DNA of 64,000 nt, taken from an uncultured Acetatifactor sp. GTDB lineage: Bacteria; Bacillota; Clostridia; Lachnospirales; Lachnospiraceae. The translations under genes were made by a program, and so were the position numbers. The stretch covers positions 61,283 through 125,282 of the forward strand of contig CAKRTS010000009.1 in the NCBI GenBank assembly GCA_934402315.1, written 5' to 3'. Below, in pieces: positions 60,680-64,000 of the stretch. The notes under the pieces are model-generated. The model did not search any database. It saw only the letters and a list, made by a program, of their open reading frames with translations, and was not told the DNA's origin. Position 1 is the first letter of the stretch. Every line of letters begins with the position of its first letter.

Positions 60680-61353
60680 ATGGCATATACAATGACACAT
60701 ATTTTAATAGCAGAAAAGTTTTTGGAATATATTAAAATTCCTATTGATTATTCAACATATATCGTTGGTGCAATTGCTCCAGATGCAGTTCATGCGTGTC
60801 CTAATTACACGCGTTCCATGAAAGAAAAAAGTCATTTATTTGCAGAAGGAGCTATTTGGGGAAAGGTAACAAAAGAAAGTGAGTTTGTCAATTGGCTCGA
60901 AAACATCAGGACATTTTATATTCGTAATAATGACAGATACAATAGAGATTTTTTTTAGGTTATATAGTACATGTACTTACAGATGTTTGCTCGTGTAGAC
61001 AAATATTTGCCCCATATTATAATTCATTATCAAAGGACAATTTTGATAATAAAATGGAACAATTTAAGAATGAAAGCTATTGTGTTAATTATTATTTATA
61101 TTGTGAGTATTCAAAAGAAAAAAATTTATTGCACATTTTACAAGAAGGGAATTCTTGCTCGTTGGGTGATGTTTTTGACAAAAGTTTATTGGATGATAGG
61201 ATAAAACAACTTTTTGAGTTTGAGTTCAATCCACATGATGTGAAAAATATAGCACATAATGAGATTTGTACTATTGACAATACAAATGAATTAATAATGC
61301 GTACACCTCAAATTATAAAGCAATGGTTTGAGGAAAACAGTAATATCAAATAG
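60680..61353 (+). pseudogene. Zinc-dependent phospholipase-C-like protein, frameshift in T8
   Basis: ATG 60680 starts YTMTHILIAEKFLEYIKIPI, then YIVGAIAPDAVHACP (about 28-42), the N-terminal His/Asp metal pattern of the Zn-dependent phospholipase C-like family. It stops at 60958 just after a run of eight T (60949-60956). Adding one T restores the frame as NRDFFLGYIVHVLTDVCS and on to the stop at 61353, giving about 224 residues with a second His/Asp segment (VHVLTDV). So a -1 shift in a homopolymer splits the gene: mutation, phase switch or sequence error. Confidence 0.7.
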
Positions 61354-61609
61354 GGATATTTATATTTTGCGCCAAAAATAGATAGTATCAAAAATAAATT
61401 ATGAATATTATTCCACTTTGCTATATTTGATTTTAAATACAAACGAATTGTTTTATTTTACGAAATGGAAAACTTGGAGGGAATTGTTTGGACGAGAAGA
61501 AGTAGATATTGAATTTTGCGTGAAGGATAGAAAATTATAAAAAGTACGGGGCAAAGACATTTTCAATTATTAAAGACAAGGATGTAAAAAAATTTTTAGA
61601 AAGTAATCG

Positions 61610-61638
61610 TTGATTTTTCTCTTTAATTAACATATACT
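61610..61638 (+). promoter_or_regulatory. Promoter of the small RNA candidate
   Basis: TTGATT (61610-61615), exactly 17 bp, TATACT (61633-61638). Confidence 0.6.
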
Positions 61639-61644
61639 GTGCTT

Positions 61645-61731
61645 AGATAGAAAACTATTTTCGGGAGAGTCCTTGCCAGACAGTGGGAGATTTTAAACTC
61701 TAAGGGAGCTGTAAAGCTCCCTTGCTTTTTC
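61645..61731 (+). ncRNA. Small RNA candidate of about 87 nt
   Basis: Starts about 7 bases after a well-spaced promoter and ends at a perfect 9-bp terminator stem (61702-61710 with 61715-61723, loop GTAA) and T5. No ATG frame lies inside. AGAGT (61667-) pairs with ACTCT (61697-) around a loop with GCCAGACAGTGGGAG. Known family: none recognised. It stands alone in a 700-bp gap (61354-62057) that otherwise holds only the terminator repeat at 61876. Confidence 0.5.
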
Positions 61732-61875
61732 TCTAAAAGTGTGAAAGAAAGGGAAATTCTTAGGCGTGGTTTTACAAGTGGGGAAACATAAATATTAGTT
61801 TGTAAAATGTTTGTAGAAAACAGAAGGAATCGCAGAAAGTTCCTATTTATCAGTATTTCCAGCGGTTCGATATGC

Positions 61876-61933
61876 TTTAAGTCCGATCGTTAAGGTAGGA
61901 GAAACGTTGATTTTGCAGCGTTTCTCCTATTTT
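61876..61933 (+). repeat. 58-bp terminator repeat, upstream copy
   Basis: Shares 50 of 58 bases with 63790-63847. The hairpin AGGAGAAACG/CGTTTCTCCT (61897-61906 with 61919-61928) is followed by ATTTT. The preceding TTTAAGTCCGA.CGTTA is conserved too, so the match is larger than the stem. Confidence 0.8.
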
Positions 61934-62093
61934 AGTCGGAAAAACTTTAAGAAAACATTTGCTGATATAATAGGTATTTTGTAACAAATATAGCATATAT
62001 ATAAAATAGTGTTTGTATTTTTAGCCTAAATCATGTATTATGAAAGAGGATTAGTTCGTGAAAACCGAAATAATACAAAAGGAGAAGCGCGAT

Positions 62094-63215
62094 ATGATAG
62101 TAATGGATGTTAAAATTGATAATTTTGTTTCTTTTAAAAATTTTCACATGAATATGTCATATCCTAAAAAAATAGTAGGTTCATACATAGATAATGAATT
62201 TTTGCGTGACAGAACAAATTTTAGATACAAAAAAGTGAATATAATAATGGGTGCAAATGCGTCTGGTAAAACCTCTATAGGTAAAATGTTAACGACTTTT
62301 TTTAATTTTATGGTTAAAAAGCAGTATGAAAATCTTACAGATGTGATTTGTGATGTAACCCAAAATGCTTCATTTGAAATAGATTTTGTAACCAATAAAA
62401 CATTGTTATATAGAGTAAAAACAATTATAAGGCCCAGACATGGAGAAAAATACCAAAGTGAGGACATAGATGTAACAGTTACGTCTATGGAAATAGGAGT
62501 TAAGGATAGTTATGAAACCTGTGCAAAAAGGATAGCCTTGAAAAAGGAGGAAAAAGCGGATAGCTATATTCAGGAATTAGAGAAAATTAAAGGATTATCG
62601 TGGATGTTTGAATATCCTTTTGACAGTACGGAGGGCAGTAGAGGTACATATATACCTACAAATCCAAAACGATATTTGCATGTACTGGAAAATATCCTTA
62701 AGACGTTAGATCCTGCAATCCTGAAGGTAGAAAAGTCGGACGAGATAGAGAATACCTATATTATTCGATATATGAACAGGTCTGTAATTATTCAGGATGG
62801 AAAATTAATAGATTCTAATGTATTGTCAAGTGGAACGAAGGCAGGAATTGAGATTGCAGGAGTTTTAACCTCTATTTCGGAAGGACAATATGGTTTTTAT
62901 TTTTGCGACGAAAAATTTTCATATATACATAGCGATATAGAAAAAGCCATTTTGGCAGTTATGATTAGTAAATTGCATGAAAATGAACAGTTATTTTTTA
63001 CAACTCATAATACCAATATATTAGATATACCATTGCCAAAACATTCTTTTTTATTTTTGCAAAAAGATATGAATGACAAAGATGAACCCATAAAATGCAT
63101 AAGTGCATCAATACTTTTAAAGAGAAATACAGATTGTTTGAAAAATGCAGTTGAGAATGATTTATTTTCTGTTTCACCTAAAATTGATTTGATCTATGAA
63201 CTTGAAAATAGCTGA
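62094..63215 (+). CDS. AAA ATPase of an ATPase-TOPRIM pair (defence-like)
   Basis: A 373-residue ABC/SMC-type ATPase: IMGANASGKTSIGKML (about 50-65) is Walker A; LSSGTKAGIEIAGVL (about 243-257) is the signature; FYFCDEKFSYIHSD (about 267-280) is Walker B; FFTTHNTNILDI (about 300-311) is the H-loop/switch. The insert (about 75-235) is helical. Such RecF/OLD-like ATPases pair with TOPRIM nucleases in phage-defence systems such as PARIS (AriA/AriB) or RloAB. The partner follows 26 bases later. The start is set at ATG 62094 with AAAAGGAG; GTG 62058 with AGAGGA is an alternative adding 12 residues. Confidence 0.75.
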   Translation: MIVMDVKIDNFVSFKNFHMNMSYPKKIVGSYIDNEFLRDRTNFRYKKVNIIMGANASGKTSIGKMLTTFFNFMVKKQYENLTDVICDVTQNASFEIDFVTNKTLLYRVKTIIRPRHGEKYQSEDIDVTVTSMEIGVKDSYETCAKRIALKKEEKADSYIQELEKIKGLSWMFEYPFDSTEGSRGTYIPTNPKRYLHVLENILKTLDPAILKVEKSDEIENTYIIRYMNRSVIIQDGKLIDSNVLSSGTKAGIEIAGVLTSISEGQYGFYFCDEKFSYIHSDIEKAILAVMISKLHENEQLFFTTHNTNILDIPLPKHSFLFLQKDMNDKDEPIKCISASILLKRNTDCLKNAVENDLFSVSPKIDLIYELENS

Positions 63216-63241
63216 CATAAGAAATTGTTGAGGTACACAAT

Positions 63242-63748
63242 ATGAGCATAAGAGGGTACTATCAATATTACGTAGAGGGAGAAGATGAAAGAGCACTTTT
63301 AGCCGTCTTAAAAACCGAAATGGAATTAATAGTTCCTGGTAAAATTGATGTGCTGAATGTGGTACAGCAAAAAGTAACTTCAACACGTCTTATGTCTTTG
63401 AAAAAGGGAACTACAGTAGTTTTAGTTTTTGACACCGATGCGGGAAATACGGATGTGTTAAAAGAGAACCTTAAAATATTAAATAAGTGCTCACAGGTAA
63501 ATGGTGTTATTTGTATACCACAAGTGAATAATCTAGAAGATGAACTGATCCGAAGCTGTGACATCAAACAAATAAAAGAATTGCTGGGAAGTAAATCGAA
63601 TAAAGACTATAAACATGATCTGATTATTGAAAAAAACCTTAAAAACAAGTTGCTTGCTCATTCTTTTAACATGGATGAGTTTTGGGCTAAGACCCCCCAA
63701 AATAACTTTAAAGATATTAACAATCAGGCAGCAAGCATAAAAAAATAA
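63242..63748 (+). CDS. TOPRIM-like nuclease of an ATPase-TOPRIM pair
   Basis: A 168-residue protein: YYVEGEDERALL (about 8-19) has the TOPRIM Glu, TTVVLVFDTDAGNTD (about 57-71) has the DxD, and VICIPQVNNLEDELIRS (about 89-105) carries another acidic motif. Its order matches RloB/DUF4435-type effectors cut down to a single domain; the C-end FWAKTPQNNF is short. With the ATPase it looks like a two-gene defence unit, but its exact type is not established. It is followed by the second terminator repeat. Confidence 0.72.
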   Translation: MSIRGYYQYYVEGEDERALLAVLKTEMELIVPGKIDVLNVVQQKVTSTRLMSLKKGTTVVLVFDTDAGNTDVLKENLKILNKCSQVNGVICIPQVNNLEDELIRSCDIKQIKELLGSKSNKDYKHDLIIEKNLKNKLLAHSFNMDEFWAKTPQNNFKDINNQAASIKK

Positions 63749-63789
63749 AATAATTTATTTTATGCGGGTTTGTGGGTTGAGGAATTTTA

Positions 63790-63847
63790 TTTAAGTCCGA
63801 CCGTTAGATTAGGAGAAGCGTTGGATTTGCAGCGTTTCTCCTGTTTT
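63790..63847 (+). repeat. 58-bp terminator repeat, downstream copy
   Basis: The second copy: hairpin AGGAGAAGCG/CGTTTCTCCT (63811-63820 with 63833-63842), then GTTTT. Together with 61876 it brackets the ATPase-TOPRIM genes. Confidence 0.8.
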
Positions 63848-63913
63848 CGTTACAGAGGAGCTTCCTGTATAATTCAAATATAGGGAATTCCAAGAAAGAA
63901 GGTTGAGAAAAAA

Positions 63914-63981
63914 ATACCTCAGCGTAAAATAAGATTACTGACTTAGGCGGTTAGTAAAAATCTTATTAAACAGAGAGGTAT
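63914..63981 (+). promoter_or_regulatory. Nested hairpins before the last gene
   Basis: ATACCTC (63914-63920) pairs with GAGGTAT (63975-63981), which covers the ribosome site; inside, AATAAGATT (63928-63936) pairs with AATCTTATT (63959-63967) and ACTGAC with GTTAGT. Closed, it would hide the AGAGAGGT ribosome site. Confidence 0.5.
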
Positions 63982-63986
63982 CTAAA

Positions 63987-64000
63987 ATGAATTGTAACAC
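63987..64000 (+). CDS. Partial gene at window end
   Basis: ATG 63987 with AGAGAGGT 7-8 bases upstream starts M-N-C-N; only four codons are in the window. Product cannot be told. Confidence 0.4.

Overview
The window reads as chromosome of a spore-forming Clostridia bacterium, most likely Lachnospiraceae. The basis is the Firmicutes order HU, RqcP, yabP, yabQ, divIC-like, spoIIE, tilS, hpt, ftsH (42431-49276), lipoproteins with Firmicutes lipoboxes, MBG-type surface repeats, DUF4143 ATPases and mostly strong AGGAGG ribosome sites. Genus cannot be set from the sequence alone.

Layout. 1-7470: a 5'-truncated cation antiporter, a GNAT gene behind a nested palindrome, a membrane protein, a PilZ-tailed chemoreceptor, and a response regulator overlapping a hybrid sensor kinase. 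7497-11658: two small lipoproteins and a 1071-residue anchored exported protein of unknown function. 11700-23921: an accessory stretch with a zinc-ribbon remnant, two DUF4143 ATPase genes, a U32-like protein, an esterase, two AraC remnants, a truncated MBG surface protein, an ATC-hydrolase-like gene behind a methyltransferase stub, a full methyltransferase with a matching operator, a NERD/DUF2075 helicase-like protein and a double GNAT. 23941-30403: ABC exporter, FNT channel, two cytidylate-kinase-like genes, a MATE pump and a LysR regulator. 30592-32830: a structured leader and 15-bp tandem repeats ahead of LeuA fused to an AraC-type DNA-binding domain. 32857-53983: largely core genes (oligoendopeptidase F, PrsA-like foldase, HAD phosphatase, CCA-adding enzyme, CotS-like and PEGA proteins, the sporulation/division/tRNA cluster, a GH13 enzyme, a second MATE, a DUF2812 protein). 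54048-54254: tRNA-Tyr and tRNA-Leu. 54260-64000: a visibly AT-rich island starting at tRNA-Leu, with MNT/HEPN modules (one HEPN broken by a stop), a decayed radical SAM gene, an acyl-carrier-protein remnant, a heterodimeric ABC exporter, a frameshifted phospholipase-C-like gene, two-part ATPase/TOPRIM defence-like genes between direct repeats, and an orphan small-RNA-like unit.

Most noteworthy: (1) the LeuA-AraC fusion with a repeat array at its own start; (2) the ATPase-TOPRIM cassette bracketed by 58-bp direct repeats that each carry a terminator; (3) the hidden carrier-protein remnant between a radical SAM gene and an exporter pair; (4) a 90-bp three-hairpin element in two near-identical copies; (5) a spoIIE-type promoter with 21-bp spacing and a Spo0A box ahead of a SpoIIE that lacks its membrane domain; (6) a shared GTTAG-N6-CTAAC operator linking two methyltransferase-family loci 0.9 kb apart.
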